A stretch of DNA of 11,217 nucleotides from Candidatus Dadabacteria bacterium (GCA_030632765.1 DAOVUC010000027.1:1-11217); one strand, 5' to 3'. Numbered from the stretch's first letter, positions 1 through 7,494 are shown. Made by a program: numbers and translations. The notes: generated by a model not told the origin, from the sequence alone.

Positions 1-1303
1 GAGGCGTATCCTTCGCGGTCACGGCGCGGTCCTCGTCTTCCTCACACCTCTCGTGGAGGCGTTGCAAGTGATCGAGGGTATGATTGATATTAACAAGCCT
101 CTCCCACTTAGCGACTTCCGCCGTTTTAATATTTATATGGTCTACGAATGCATGCGTATCGTTTAATGCGGATTGAAGCTCATTGAGCGGGACCCTTTTG
201 CCCGTCTCTGTATCGCCGAGTATCGCGTTTACGTGCCCGAAAAGAGCTACTGATTCATTCTTGATAGCCAACTGTACCGCGTTCAGGGCCAGATCGGTGT
301 CTTCAAGCAAGGCATAGTCCAGTTTCTCTATGTAAGGGGAAGCTTTGCCGGGAATGAGCCTTTGCATAAAACGGGCGAACTGGTTTGTAAAAGGGAGTAT
401 TATTATCACACCTATGGTATTGAAGAACGTGTGGAACCCTACAAGCGCAATCTCAGCGTTCTTGACAAGCTCGCCGGGCGCAAGATATTCCCATACATGC
501 GTATAGGGTGTTATTAAAAGAAGCGCACCCGTCCCAGTTAGCAAGTTATATATAACGTGAGAGAATCCGGTTCTCTTGGCACCGACAGAGCCCCCTATCG
601 TCGCCATGACGGCAGTTATCGTAGTACCTATGTCCATTCCTATTACAAGAGCGGCGGCCTGATTGAAATTAATGAGACCAGCATATAAAGCTGTTAAAGT
701 AGCCACCACACCGGCACTTGAGGATTGTGTAATAGCTGTGAAAACCACGCCGATCAGGACAAGAAGCAGTCTGCCGGAAATAGTATCTGCAGGCAGGTTC
801 TCAAATGAAATAAAATCATGCATTTCGGACATTGATTGCTGCATGAAAGTAATGCCTACAAAAATAAGACCGAAACCCGCAATTGAGTAGCCTATGGTAG
901 ATAGACGCCCTTTGGTAAAAAGACGCAGCACCGCACCCACGAAAACGAGAGGCAAAAACACACTCCCGAGGCTTAACTTAAAACCCAGCATGACGACTAT
1001 CCAGCCTTTAAACGTTGTGCCGATATTCGCACCGAATATTATCCCTAGAGCATCGGGGAAAGTTATCAGTTCAGCCTCTACGAAACCGACAGCCGCTACA
1101 GTGGTAAGGCTTGAGGACTGAAGAACTGCAGTACTCGCGGCACCGGTTAAAGCTCCTGTAACCGGGCTCTTTGTAAAACGCATTAATACGGAGCGTATGG
1201 TATTGCCCGCTAGCGCGCGGAGTCCTTCCGTCATGACAATCATGCCCAAAAGGAAAAGGCCGATCCCACCTGCTAGCTGAACAATTATCTGTACCTTATC
1301 CAT
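1..1303 (-). CDS. Na/Pi cotransporter family protein, 5' part (runs off left edge)
   Basis: Reading the minus strand from the ATG at 1303 gives 434 open codons to the window edge, so the C-terminus is missing. Two inverted-repeat Na/Pi-cotransporter units are clear: each has a QSSS motif (residues 62-65 and 193-196) followed by a G-x-x-IGTT motif (GANIGTT 91-97, GMDIGTT 222-228), the hallmark of the NptA/YjbB family. About eight hydrophobic segments lie between residues 5 and 310. From about residue 330 the sequence becomes polar and helical, as in the PhoU-like tail of long members, which usually total about 540-600 residues. The protein should sit in the inner membrane and move phosphate with sodium; YjbB-type members can also export phosphate. 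The start is supported by GGAAAG five bases upstream and an in-frame stop further upstream. A TATAAT at 1344-1349 could be its -10 element. Family assignment is firm; direction of transport is not known. Confidence 0.93.
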   Translation of the reverse strand, partial: MDKVQIIVQLAGGIGLFLLGMIVMTEGLRALAGNTIRSVLMRFTKSPVTGALTGAASTAVLQSSSLTTVAAVGFVEAELITFPDALGIIFGANIGTTFKGWIVVMLGFKLSLGSVFLPLVFVGAVLRLFTKGRLSTIGYSIAGFGLIFVGITFMQQSMSEMHDFISFENLPADTISGRLLLVLIGVVFTAITQSSSAGVVATLTALYAGLINFNQAAALVIGMDIGTTITAVMATIGGSVGAKRTGFSHVIYNLLTGTGALLLITPYTHVWEYLAPGELVKNAEIALVGFHTFFNTIGVIIILPFTNQFARFMQRLIPGKASPYIEKLDYALLEDTDLALNAVQLAIKNESVALFGHVNAILGDTETGKRVPLNELQSALNDTHAFVDHINIKTAEVAKWERLVNINHTLDHLQRLHERCEEDEDRAVTAKDTP

Positions 1304-1343
1304 GAACGCTTTCCATATGCTTCCTGAGTTCCTTTATATATAG

Positions 1344-1349
1344 ATTATA
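1344..1349 (-). promoter_or_regulatory. possible -10 element of the Na/Pi cotransporter gene
   Basis: A perfect TATAAT on the minus strand lies 40 bases before the ATG at 1303, which would give a leader of about 33 bases. No good -35 hexamer is present at 16-18 bases, so this is tentative. Confidence 0.3.
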
Positions 1350-1466
1350 TCAGAATCAATGGACACCGACAGACATATACAGCAATTTAGAATTTGATGA
1401 TGTACGGGGCGGTGTAGAGAGGGCGGGGAAAATATAGGCTCGGATCGTTATGGATTTGGGCCATGA

Positions 1467-1505
1467 TATAATGTGTATAGAGGATGGAACATAGGGGACG
1501 GTTAA
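1467..1505 (+). repeat. GGGGACGGTT motif with TATAAT just upstream, possible REP/RAYT-type element end
   Basis: The plus strand has TATAAT at 1467-1472 and, 21 bases later, AGGGGACGGTTAA (1493-1505). From general knowledge, motifs of the form GGGGAC(A/G)GT are frequent at the borders of REP-associated tyrosine transposase elements in environmental bacterial genomes. There is no transposase gene here, so at most this is a solo or decayed element end. It lies about 40 bases from where the adjacent MFS gene loses its homology. The hairpin ATCTA-TCCCT-TAGAT follows downstream. The family link is recall, not alignment. Confidence 0.3.
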
Positions 1506-1544
1506 ACACGCACTTAAAATCTATCCCTTAGATGCGATAATTTC

Positions 1545-1904
1545 CTAAGTCCCGACGAGATTTAGAGCAGACTCCCCTAATCCTATAATTATCTGTATAA
1601 AGAAAAGAAACCAAATTGTATCAACTCTTATATATAATAAATTGCCTATTCCCGTTATTGAGTATCCCAACACTACGATTAATCCCTCCTCCTTAACTTT
1701 ATCTGTGTATCTCCCAGATATTAAAGTTGAAAGCCCGGCTACAAGAGCGAATAGGCTTACCGCAATACTCGCATCAAGCAGATTTCCACCCACCTTCTCA
1801 ACAAAAATGGCATATATGGGACCTAGCATAGCTCCTGCTAGTAGTATCATTGCATTTGTGACAAGCAGGATTCTCAGACCTCTATTCAGAAACAATCCGT
1901 ACAT
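1545..1904 (-). pseudogene. MFS transporter, N-terminal fragment only
   Basis: The ATG at 1904 opens a 119-codon frame that starts like a complete MFS permease: a hydrophobic first helix (about residues 9-31), a second (43-64), the loop-2/3 motif SGRYTDK at about residues 63-69 corresponding to the conserved G-x-x-x-D-R/K motif, then two more hydrophobic helices (75-92 and 95-113). Homologues have about 390-420 residues and twelve helices; this frame stops at TAG after GLGESALNLVGT, in the fourth helix, where related proteins continue with a GLGEA-type motif. The 240 bases beyond the stop contain no recognisable MFS sequence in any frame, so the rest is absent rather than frameshifted. The break lies close to the GGGGACGGTT motif at 1494, which suggests disruption by a mobile repeat. 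No strong Shine-Dalgarno is visible. The original substrate cannot be told. Confidence 0.8.
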
Positions 1905-2049
1905 AGTCTAAATATCCCTGAAGATAACGAACCGGAAATTATCGGTTGCAGCTCGAGATACATATATATTTTAATATTTATAAGAGTTAATTCCAATGAT
2001 TGACTATAAGATTTTTCTCCTGATTATTTATAAAGGCGATCGATAAGAG

Positions 2050-2077
2050 TTGGTGGCATATTAATTGCATTTATAAT
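2050..2077 (+). promoter_or_regulatory. possible promoter of pfkB
   Basis: TTGGTG (2050-2055), a 16-base spacer and a perfect TATAAT (2072-2077) precede the pfkB start by about 40 bases. The -35 half matches the consensus at only three positions. The rest of the 1905-2118 gap is AT-rich and shows nothing else convincing. Confidence 0.4.
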
Positions 2078-2105
2078 AAACTTAAAATAATCATAGTATT
2101 GTTTT

Positions 2106-2110
2106 AGGAG
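2106..2110 (+). promoter_or_regulatory. ribosome binding site deciding the TTG start of pfkB
   Basis: AGGAG lies eight bases before the TTG at 2119. No ATG is positioned to give the expected N-terminus, so this site supports the TTG. Confidence 0.7.
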
Positions 2111-2118
2111 AATACCTT

Positions 2119-3054
2119 TTGAAAAATATCGTCACTTTGACAATGAATCCTGCAATAGATGTGAATACATCCGTTGATAATTTTGTTGCTGAACGAAAAT
2201 TGCGCTGCAGTAATCCATCCAGAGAACCGGGCGGCGGCGGAATTAACGTTTCTAGGGCTATAAGAAAATTAGGAGGCGAATCGGTCGCTTTATATACATG
2301 TGGAGGTCTCACGGGACAAATGTTTCAAGAGTTATTGGATAATGAAGGTCTCAACCATAAACCGATTTCTATTAAGGATGGAACTCGTGAAAATATAATT
2401 GTGTACGAAGAATCTAGCACCTTGCAATACCGTTTATGTATGCCGGGTCCGATAATGACAGATGATGAATTGAAATCAAGCCTCGATCAAATTATTGCTT
2501 TAGACCCGAGGCCGGATCTCCTTGTCGCCAGTGGAAGTCTGCCACCAGGCGCGCCAAAAAACTTTTACGCTCAGGTAGCTCGTGTTGCTAAGCAACTGGG
2601 CAGCAAAATCATCATAGATACTCAGGGCGAGCCTTTTAAACAGGCACTGGAAGAAGGACTATTTTTAGTCAAACCGAACATAAGGGAGCTTAGCCAGCTT
2701 GCAGATCATATTATCGAAGACGAAAATCAGATAGAAGATATGGCCGAGAAAATAGTTCGCAACAACTGGAGCGAAGTAGTCGTTGTATCGCTCGGGGCAG
2801 CGGGAGCATTGATGGTTACGAAGGAAGAGAGTAGGTATATTCGACCCCCTGCGGTCCCCATAAAAAGCAAGGTAGGGGCCGGAGATAGTATGGTAGCGGG
2901 CACCGTCTTGGCTCTAGCACGGGGGAAGACCATACAAGATGCTGCTTTTTTTGGTGTTGCAGCGGGAACTGCTGCCGTCATGACTCCGGGAACCGAGCTT
3001 TGCCGCCGTGAAGATACGGAGCGTTTATTCAAAGAAATGAAATTAAACCATTAA
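2119..3054 (+). CDS. pfkB: 6-phosphofructokinase 2 (PfkB/ribokinase family)
   Basis: This 311-residue protein phosphorylates fructose 6-phosphate with ATP to give fructose 1,6-bisphosphate in the cytoplasm, if it acts like E. coli Pfk-2. It matches that enzyme in length (about 309) and in diagnostic stretches: KLRC at 27-30, EPGGGGINVSRAI at 36-48 (sugar-binding glycine loop), SGSLPPG at 138-144, VKPN at 184-187, VVSLG at 222-226 and the PfkB signature VGAGDSM at 252-258 with Asp256 as catalytic base. The end, GVAAGTAA..GTELCRREDT, also follows Pfk-2. The related 1-phosphofructokinases and tagatose-6-phosphate kinases usually have GGKGxN in the first loop, so GGGGIN favours Pfk-2. Translation starts at TTG. 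The gene diverges from the MFS fragment and stands alone; no hairpin terminator follows it. Substrate choice within the family is inferred. Confidence 0.92.
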   Translation: MKNIVTLTMNPAIDVNTSVDNFVAERKLRCSNPSREPGGGGINVSRAIRKLGGESVALYTCGGLTGQMFQELLDNEGLNHKPISIKDGTRENIIVYEESSTLQYRLCMPGPIMTDDELKSSLDQIIALDPRPDLLVASGSLPPGAPKNFYAQVARVAKQLGSKIIIDTQGEPFKQALEEGLFLVKPNIRELSQLADHIIEDENQIEDMAEKIVRNNWSEVVVVSLGAAGALMVTKEESRYIRPPAVPIKSKVGAGDSMVAGTVLALARGKTIQDAAFFGVAAGTAAVMTPGTELCRREDTERLFKEMKLNH

Positions 3055-3164
3055 GAAGAGCCTTGCGGTATCTCGCGAAGTTCAGTACCAATAAGCCCAA
3101 AGCGTTTACCTGATTGGCAAGTATATCTAATAATAGTTCCCCATTCCGCAATCATTTATAAAGG

Positions 3165-3455
3165 TCAAAATAGACATTGCTCGATTTTTCCAAAAAATTG
3201 CTTCGCTATCGCCTTGTTAACAAGTTTTTGCCACTCAACTTGATTATCATATAGATACTTAACTCTATCGAGAGCACTCAGTAAACCCAATTTTGAAAAT
3301 TCATGAAATAAAAATCCGTTGCCCCCTCCTTTATTGCTGAGCTTATAATCCTTTATCGTAGTGAAGGTGGGAACCGGCTTTATAACATGAGAAAGGTTAA
3401 AAGGCTGGCTTTTATATATAGATGCTGCAAGTTGGAACTTTCTCTTGATACGATT
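3165..3455 (-). pseudogene. glgA: glycogen synthase (GlgA) C-terminal remnant
   Basis: No ATG-started reading frame is present, but the minus strand translated from about 3390 to the TGA at 3165-3167 reads TIKDY..NKGGGNGFLFHEFS..LLSALDRVKYLY..VEWQKLVNKAIAKQF. This follows the end of bacterial GlgA, where a DTV/I-x-D-Y/F segment is followed by GNGF-x-F-E-E/D-Y/F, an A-L-x-R-A-x-x-x-Y helix and a W-x-x-L-x-x-x-A-M-x-x-D-F tail. In another frame just upstream (about 3395-3455), IVSRESSNLQHLY resembles the MPSRFEPCGLNQLY region that precedes it in GlgA, so at least one frameshift is likely. The catalytic glutamate of that motif is not preserved and the first ~380 residues are missing. The intact gene would have used ADP-glucose to elongate glycogen. 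Identification of the last 70 residues is fairly secure; the upstream part is tentative. Confidence 0.65.
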
Positions 3456-3532
3456 AGGGAGTTTTTAAAGCTCTTTGCTCGCTGTTTAAATAAACCAAAT
3501 TGCTGAGAAAGTGGATGCTTCTTTAATTACAG

Positions 3533-3562
3533 TTGACAAGAAAGGAAAGGCCGCATTATAAT
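3533..3562 (+). promoter_or_regulatory. consensus sigma70-type promoter of the PCMT-esterase fusion gene
   Basis: TTGACA (3533-3538), an 18-base spacer and TATAAT (3557-3562) both match the consensus exactly and lie 38 bases before the ATG at 3600. The predicted transcript would start near 3569 and have a leader of about 30 bases. The only purine-rich matches to a Shine-Dalgarno are AGAGGT at 3571-3576 and GGGAA at 3583-3587, both poorly spaced, so translation may be weakly initiated. Confidence 0.72.
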
Positions 3563-3599
3563 AAGTATTTAGAGGTCATCTTGGGAATATCGGTTTATA

Positions 3600-5606
3600 A
3601 TGGTTGATCTGGAAAAACAAAACCGCGAACGGATGGTTGCGGAGCAAATTCTCGCACGCGGAGTGCGCGACAAGCGGGTATTGGATGCCATGAGCAGGGT
3701 GAGCCGTGAGGCCTTTGTGCCCGAAAATGTACGCAACCTTGCATATGAAGACAGGCCGTTGCCGATTGCGGCCGGGCAAACGATCTCACAGCCCTACATT
3801 GTCGCCTATATGATCGAGGCGCTGGTGCTGAAAGGTGGTGAGAAAGTGCTTGAAATCGGTGCCGGATCTGGTTACGCGGCAGCTGTTCTCGCCGAGATTG
3901 CAGGTGAGGTTTATACCATCGAACGCATCGATCAGCTGGCGGAAAAAGCGGCCTCTAACCTGATTGATGAAGGCTATGAAAATGTTCATATCCTTCATGC
4001 TGATGGAACAATAGGCTGGAGAGATGAGTCACCGTTCGATGCAATTCTCGTTTCCGCTGGAGCACCCGAGATTCCGCTAGCTCTGAAACAACAGCTTGCC
4101 ATCGGTGGTAGGATGGTCATTCCGGTCGGGGCCGATTCCAAGGCACAAGAGCTCATCCGTATCACACGCGTGGATGAAAATGGGTATGACCGCGAAGATC
4201 TAGCAGATGTGCGCTTCGTGCCGCTAATCGGTAAGGAAGGCTGGGAGCTTGAAGAAGCCGAGAGTGAAATCACGCGGCCGCGGGTGATTCAGACACTGCC
4301 CAGAGCCAGCGAGTCACTGCCTTCTCTCATTACGTACCATGCTGAAGCTTTTTCCACACTAGAGGAAGCATCGTTGGATCCACTTCTGAAGCGTATTGGC
4401 AAGGCCCGCGTTGTTCTCATCGGCGAGGCAAGTCATGGTACTTCGGAATTCTACCGAATGCGGGCGCTCATTACCAAGCGGCTTATTGAGGAGAAAAACT
4501 TCAGTATCGTTGCCGCTGAGGCCGACTGGCCGGATGCAGCACGGATCGATCACTATGTGCGACACCGTAACGCTCCACCATCCGAATGGACGGCATTTGC
4601 CCGGTTTCCGACTTGGATGTGGCGCAATACAGAAGTCAAGGATTTCATCGACTGGCTACATGAGCACAATAAGGCCCTGCCGTATTATGACCGCACGGGT
4701 TTTTACGGTCTTGATCTCTACAGCCTTTATAATTCTGCTCGTGCTGTTGTAGACTATCTCGATGAGGTTGATCCTGATCTTGCTATAGTTGCACGGCGGC
4801 GTTATGGCTGCCTGAGTCCTTGGGAGGCAGACCCAGCGGCGTATGGTCATGCAGCTCTCACAGGTGCTTATCGCGACTGCGAGCAGGATGTTGTGCGCAT
4901 GCTTGCCGAGCTTCATAAAAAACACCTGGAATATGCATATCACGATGGCGAGCGCTTTCTTGATGCAGCGCAAAACGCCCAGCTGGTCGCAGACGCCGAA
5001 CGCTATTATCGTGTGATGTATTATGGCTCCCGCGCCTCTTGGAATCTGCGTGACAGCCACATGTTCGATACGCTGCTGAACGTTATGACATTTCATGGAG
5101 AAAGTGCGAAGGCCGTCGTTTGGGCCCATAACTCACATATTGGTGATGCCTCAGCGACGGAAATGTCGGCGCGCGGCGAGCACAATATCGGTCAGCTTTG
5201 CCGCAAAAAATTTGGTGAAGAATCCTATAGCATCGGCTTTGGCACTGATCACGGCACAGTTGCTGCGGCTTCAAACTGGGATGGTCCTATGGAGATTAAG
5301 CAGGTCCGTCCATCCCATCCGCAAAGCTATGAACGCCTTTTCCATTTGACGAATAAGTCGGGACTCATTCTTCCTCTGCACGCCGAACAGAAAGGCGAGC
5401 TCTATACTCAATTGAGCAAGCCAAAACTGGAGCGGGCCATTGGCGTCATCTACCGACCCGAGACGGAGCTTGCCAGCCATTATTTCGAGGCAGTTCTGCC
5501 CCGTCAGTTTGATGAGTATATCTGGATCGATCATACAAAGGCCGTAACACCTCTATCAACTGAGCAATTAGAAGGCGTACCTGATACTTATCCTTTTGGG
5601 ATTTAA
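3600..5606 (+). CDS. protein-L-isoaspartate O-methyltransferase / erythromycin esterase-like fusion
   Basis: A 668-residue two-domain cytoplasmic protein. Residues 1-215 form a protein-isoaspartate methyltransferase: AGQTISQPYIVAYM at 58-71, SAM-binding LEIGAGSGY at 84-92, and the family signature ADGTIGWRDESPFDAI at 134-149. This enzyme uses SAM to start repair of isoaspartate in aged proteins. Residues about 240-650 form an erythromycin-esterase (Ere) domain. The EreB active-site residues have counterparts at matching spacing: Glu275 and His279 in GEASHG, Arg288, Glu307 in AAEADW, and His510/His513 in AHNSHIG. So the domain looks catalytically intact, but most chromosomal Ere homologues have no proven macrolide activity and the substrate is unknown. 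Each domain has its usual full length, with a short linker at about 215-240. GC content is visibly above the neighbouring pfkB and protease genes (about 62% in a 60-base sample at 3661-3720), which hints at transfer. It stands alone behind its own consensus promoter. Confidence 0.93.
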   Translation: MVDLEKQNRERMVAEQILARGVRDKRVLDAMSRVSREAFVPENVRNLAYEDRPLPIAAGQTISQPYIVAYMIEALVLKGGEKVLEIGAGSGYAAAVLAEIAGEVYTIERIDQLAEKAASNLIDEGYENVHILHADGTIGWRDESPFDAILVSAGAPEIPLALKQQLAIGGRMVIPVGADSKAQELIRITRVDENGYDREDLADVRFVPLIGKEGWELEEAESEITRPRVIQTLPRASESLPSLITYHAEAFSTLEEASLDPLLKRIGKARVVLIGEASHGTSEFYRMRALITKRLIEEKNFSIVAAEADWPDAARIDHYVRHRNAPPSEWTAFARFPTWMWRNTEVKDFIDWLHEHNKALPYYDRTGFYGLDLYSLYNSARAVVDYLDEVDPDLAIVARRRYGCLSPWEADPAAYGHAALTGAYRDCEQDVVRMLAELHKKHLEYAYHDGERFLDAAQNAQLVADAERYYRVMYYGSRASWNLRDSHMFDTLLNVMTFHGESAKAVVWAHNSHIGDASATEMSARGEHNIGQLCRKKFGEESYSIGFGTDHGTVAAASNWDGPMEIKQVRPSHPQSYERLFHLTNKSGLILPLHAEQKGELYTQLSKPKLERAIGVIYRPETELASHYFEAVLPRQFDEYIWIDHTKAVTPLSTEQLEGVPDTYPFGI

Positions 5607-5920
5607 GAGTGCAACCATTGAACAGGATAAAATTCTGTTTACACAGATTTCCCAATTTTTTTATAAAAAGGTGGCTTACCTGAGCGATATTCTAATAATT
5701 ATCATTAAAGCGATTTACATCATCGGTGCCTCATCCGGCCTCGTACATGTATAAACTGAAAGGGACAATGCTATTTCGTGGTTTCTTTTTAAGTTCGCTC
5801 TGAACCATTCAAGCGCCAAGTTCCATTCTTTAATATATTATTTGATTTCTATGAATCCCTAGTTTAGAAAATCTTTCTCAAGAACTCAAAAAGAATATCC
5901 TCTAGGCTAGTCATAGCTCT
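5607..5920. other. 314-base gap between convergent genes
   Basis: The fusion gene and the site-2 protease gene converge here. AACAG-GATAAAATT-CTGTT (about 5619-5637) could form a weak five-pair stem followed 15 bases later by a T-run, a poor terminator at best. A 27-codon hydrophobic frame begins at the GTG at 5671. Nothing else is recognisable. Confidence 0.5.
5671..5754 (+). other. possible 27-residue hydrophobic small ORF
   Basis: A GTG-started frame encodes one strongly hydrophobic stretch (LSDILIIIIKAIYIIGASSG at residues 4-23), long enough for a single membrane helix, ending at TAA 5752-5754. AAAAAG directly before the GTG is not a convincing ribosome site. It could be a tiny membrane peptide, a relic of a larger gene, or chance in AT-rich DNA. 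Confidence 0.15.
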
Positions 5921-7054
5921 TCATGAATCCTTCTCGATATCCATTTTCAGTGATAAAAATTTCATCATATCCTTTAGAACAATAATACCGACCAATTTCC
6001 CATCTTCTAAAACCATGAGTCTACTGTTCCCGCTCCGGTACATTGTGGATAGAGCGTCCATAGCATCTGTATCCGTTCTAATGCTATTTTCCTCTGTACA
6101 TGGACTAACTATCTCCACAACTTTGCGGAGTTTCCAATCCTCTTTGGGGATTTCTTTTATCATGCGCGTTGTAACACAACCGATAAGCTTTGAGTTATCC
6201 AGAACCGGATACATTTTAAAAAGATGTTTGTAAAAATAATCCTCTACTAACTCCTCAATCGGCATTGAAGCTGATACTGTAATCAGATCGGTTTTCATGA
6301 AGCGGCTTACATGCTCCCCCTCTAATGCTTTACGAATGAAAAGCTGCTGATACGACATTTGTGATGCATTTCGAAGAAAAAATCCAATAAGCACCCACCA
6401 TATACCACCAATGAAATTGCCGAAAATGAAACTAGCTACCCCTAAGATAATCAATCCAAGTCCGAAAGCAGCCCCAATCTGGGATGAAACCCGAGTCGCC
6501 CATTTAATATTTTTCTTCCAATACCACAAAGCCGATCGCAACATCCGACCTCCGTCCAAGGGAAACCCGGGAATTAAATTGAAAATAGCCAAAACCATAT
6601 TAATAATGCCAAGGTATAAGAATATTCCATTAACCGGTACTGGCCATCCAAATTTTTTACCGAGAATGTAGATTTGATAAGACAGCAAAGCTATGAGAAT
6701 ACTGGCCAGAGGCCCTACAACTGCCATTAAAAATTCAGCTTTTGGACTCGGCGGTTCCTCATCCATCTCAGCAACCCCACCGAATATGAAAAGCGTTATT
6801 CCTTTCATAGAAATACCATACCTTCTAGCTACCAGAGAATGACTTAGTTCATGCAGGACTATTGAAATTAATAAGCCCAGAGTTCCTACTACGCCCATCC
6901 ACCAATAAGTGGCATTCGGGAGATCTTTAAAGTAATGAGGGAAAAAACCTTTAGCCAGAGACCACGTAATCAGTATCGCAAGAATAAACCAGCTAAGGTC
7001 TAGCCTCACCTCAAAACCCAATATTTTAAAGAGGGGAATCCGCTTTCCGAACAT
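5921..7054 (-). CDS. M50 site-2 protease family zinc metalloprotease with two CBS domains
   Basis: A 377-residue intramembrane protease. The N-terminus (RIPLFKILGFEVRLDLSWF, residues 5-23) is typical of this subgroup. The zinc motif HELSH is at 68-72 in the second hydrophobic segment, and the third metal ligand is Asp167 in N-LIPGFPLDGGR (159-170). Further hydrophobic segments lie at about 10-35, 105-130, 143-165 and 190-228. Two CBS domains follow, at about 250-305 and 313-372; such domains often bind adenine nucleotides and could tie proteolysis to energy state. Length is normal for the CBS-bearing group, which includes Rip3 (Rv2625c) of M. tuberculosis. Site-2 proteases cleave transmembrane anchors such as anti-sigma factors, but no such partner is encoded here. 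No Shine-Dalgarno is obvious before the ATG at 7054; the start is chosen because it gives the family's usual N-terminus. It converges on the fusion gene. Confidence 0.93.
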   Translation of the reverse strand: MFGKRIPLFKILGFEVRLDLSWFILAILITWSLAKGFFPHYFKDLPNATYWWMGVVGTLGLLISIVLHELSHSLVARRYGISMKGITLFIFGGVAEMDEEPPSPKAEFLMAVVGPLASILIALLSYQIYILGKKFGWPVPVNGIFLYLGIINMVLAIFNLIPGFPLDGGRMLRSALWYWKKNIKWATRVSSQIGAAFGLGLIILGVASFIFGNFIGGIWWVLIGFFLRNASQMSYQQLFIRKALEGEHVSRFMKTDLITVSASMPIEELVEDYFYKHLFKMYPVLDNSKLIGCVTTRMIKEIPKEDWKLRKVVEIVSPCTEENSIRTDTDAMDALSTMYRSGNSRLMVLEDGKLVGIIVLKDMMKFLSLKMDIEKDS

Positions 7055-7286
7055 AATATATTAATACCCGGAAAACTAACCTAATAAAATCGATACTTTT
7101 CTAAGTCACGAGGAGATGATAAAAGCTCATCCAGAATTAGATGCAGTGATCATTGCCTCCTACCTACTGCTGCTCCCTTTTAGTTAAGACCGCTTTAAGT
7201 TGGAATTATGCACAAAGCTAACTAGCCTTCATAAACTCCTGTATGAAAGCTTTCTAAAATGAAACTTAACTTATGTACCTATTATA

Positions 7287-7425
7287 GGGGGCAGGTCATA
7301 TCCGAGGGCATGTTATCTTCATTCCACAGATGGTTACAGTACGCGGGGTCAGTCACATGAGGATTACTGCAAAAATAGAGCCAGCACTCTACTAAACGCT
7401 GCTTGACAAAGGGGGGACAGTACAT
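7287..7425 (+). repeat. cluster of three GGGG-CAG motifs, possible decayed REP/RAYT-type repeats
   Basis: GGGGGCAGGTCATA (7287-7300), GGGGTCAGTCACAT (7345-7358) and GGGGGGACAGTACAT (7411-7425) share a G-run followed by CAG and occur in the same orientation. ACAGTAC occurs twice (7336-7342 and 7417-7423). They resemble the GGGGAC(A/G)G borders often found around REP-associated transposases and the motif at 1494. No transposase lies between them. Imperfect and short, so the call is tentative. Confidence 0.3.
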
Positions 7426-7437
7426 CAGTATACGACT

Positions 7438-7449
7438 ATACTTAAGTAT
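7438..7449. promoter_or_regulatory. 12-base perfect palindrome (possible operator)
   Basis: ATACTTAAGTAT is perfectly self-complementary and lies 46 bases before the -10 of the 7542 gene. The size suits a dimeric regulator, but such AT-rich palindromes also arise by chance. Confidence 0.25.
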
Positions 7450-7474
7450 GAATATATTAACTTGTAAAGAGCAC

Positions 7475-7486
7475 AAAAGATCTTTT
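7475..7486. promoter_or_regulatory. 12-base perfect palindrome overlapping the expected -35 zone
   Basis: AAAAGATCTTTT is perfectly self-complementary, with TGTAAA at 7463-7468 and TTTACA at 7484-7489 forming a wider imperfect dyad. It falls where the -35 element for TATAAT at 7495 should be, and no good -35 hexamer exists there. That is the arrangement of an activator-dependent or repressible promoter; this is an inference. Confidence 0.3.
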
Positions 7487-7494
7487 ACATTGTG

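Larger units (their letters stand above)
3055..3599. other. 545-base gap holding a glgA remnant and a promoter
   Basis: No intact gene lies here. The minus strand from about 3455 to 3165 encodes a decayed glycogen synthase C-terminus, and a consensus promoter at 3533-3562 faces the downstream fusion gene. In 3055-3164 I see no gene, terminator or repeat. Confidence 0.7.

Noticed and set aside
663..1121. Two plus-strand 75-codon frames
   Set aside because: They lie opposite the Na/Pi cotransporter, whose minus-strand translation has clear family motifs throughout.
1642..1911. Plus-strand 89-codon frame
   Set aside because: Antisense shadow of the MFS fragment; no ribosome site and no family resemblance.
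4656..5129. Minus-strand 157-codon frame
   Set aside because: Opposite the Ere domain, which is conserved in this span; the antisense product is Cys/Ile-rich with no recognisable motif.
5619..5637. AACAG...CTGTT hairpin as a terminator for the fusion gene
   Set aside because: Only five pairs with an AT-rich eight-base loop and the T-run is 15 bases away; not a credible intrinsic terminator.
5864..5914. 16-codon minus-strand frame just after the site-2 protease stop
   Set aside because: Too short, no Shine-Dalgarno and no overlap with the protease stop, unlike the two small ORFs in the USP operon.
7403..7431. TTGACA at 7403 as part of a promoter
   Set aside because: No acceptable -10 hexamer lies 16-19 bases downstream.
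7282..7476. Minus-strand 64-codon frame with many Cys residues
   Set aside because: It simply spans the GGGG-CAG motif block, lacks a ribosome site and has no recognisable domain; better explained as non-coding repeat DNA.
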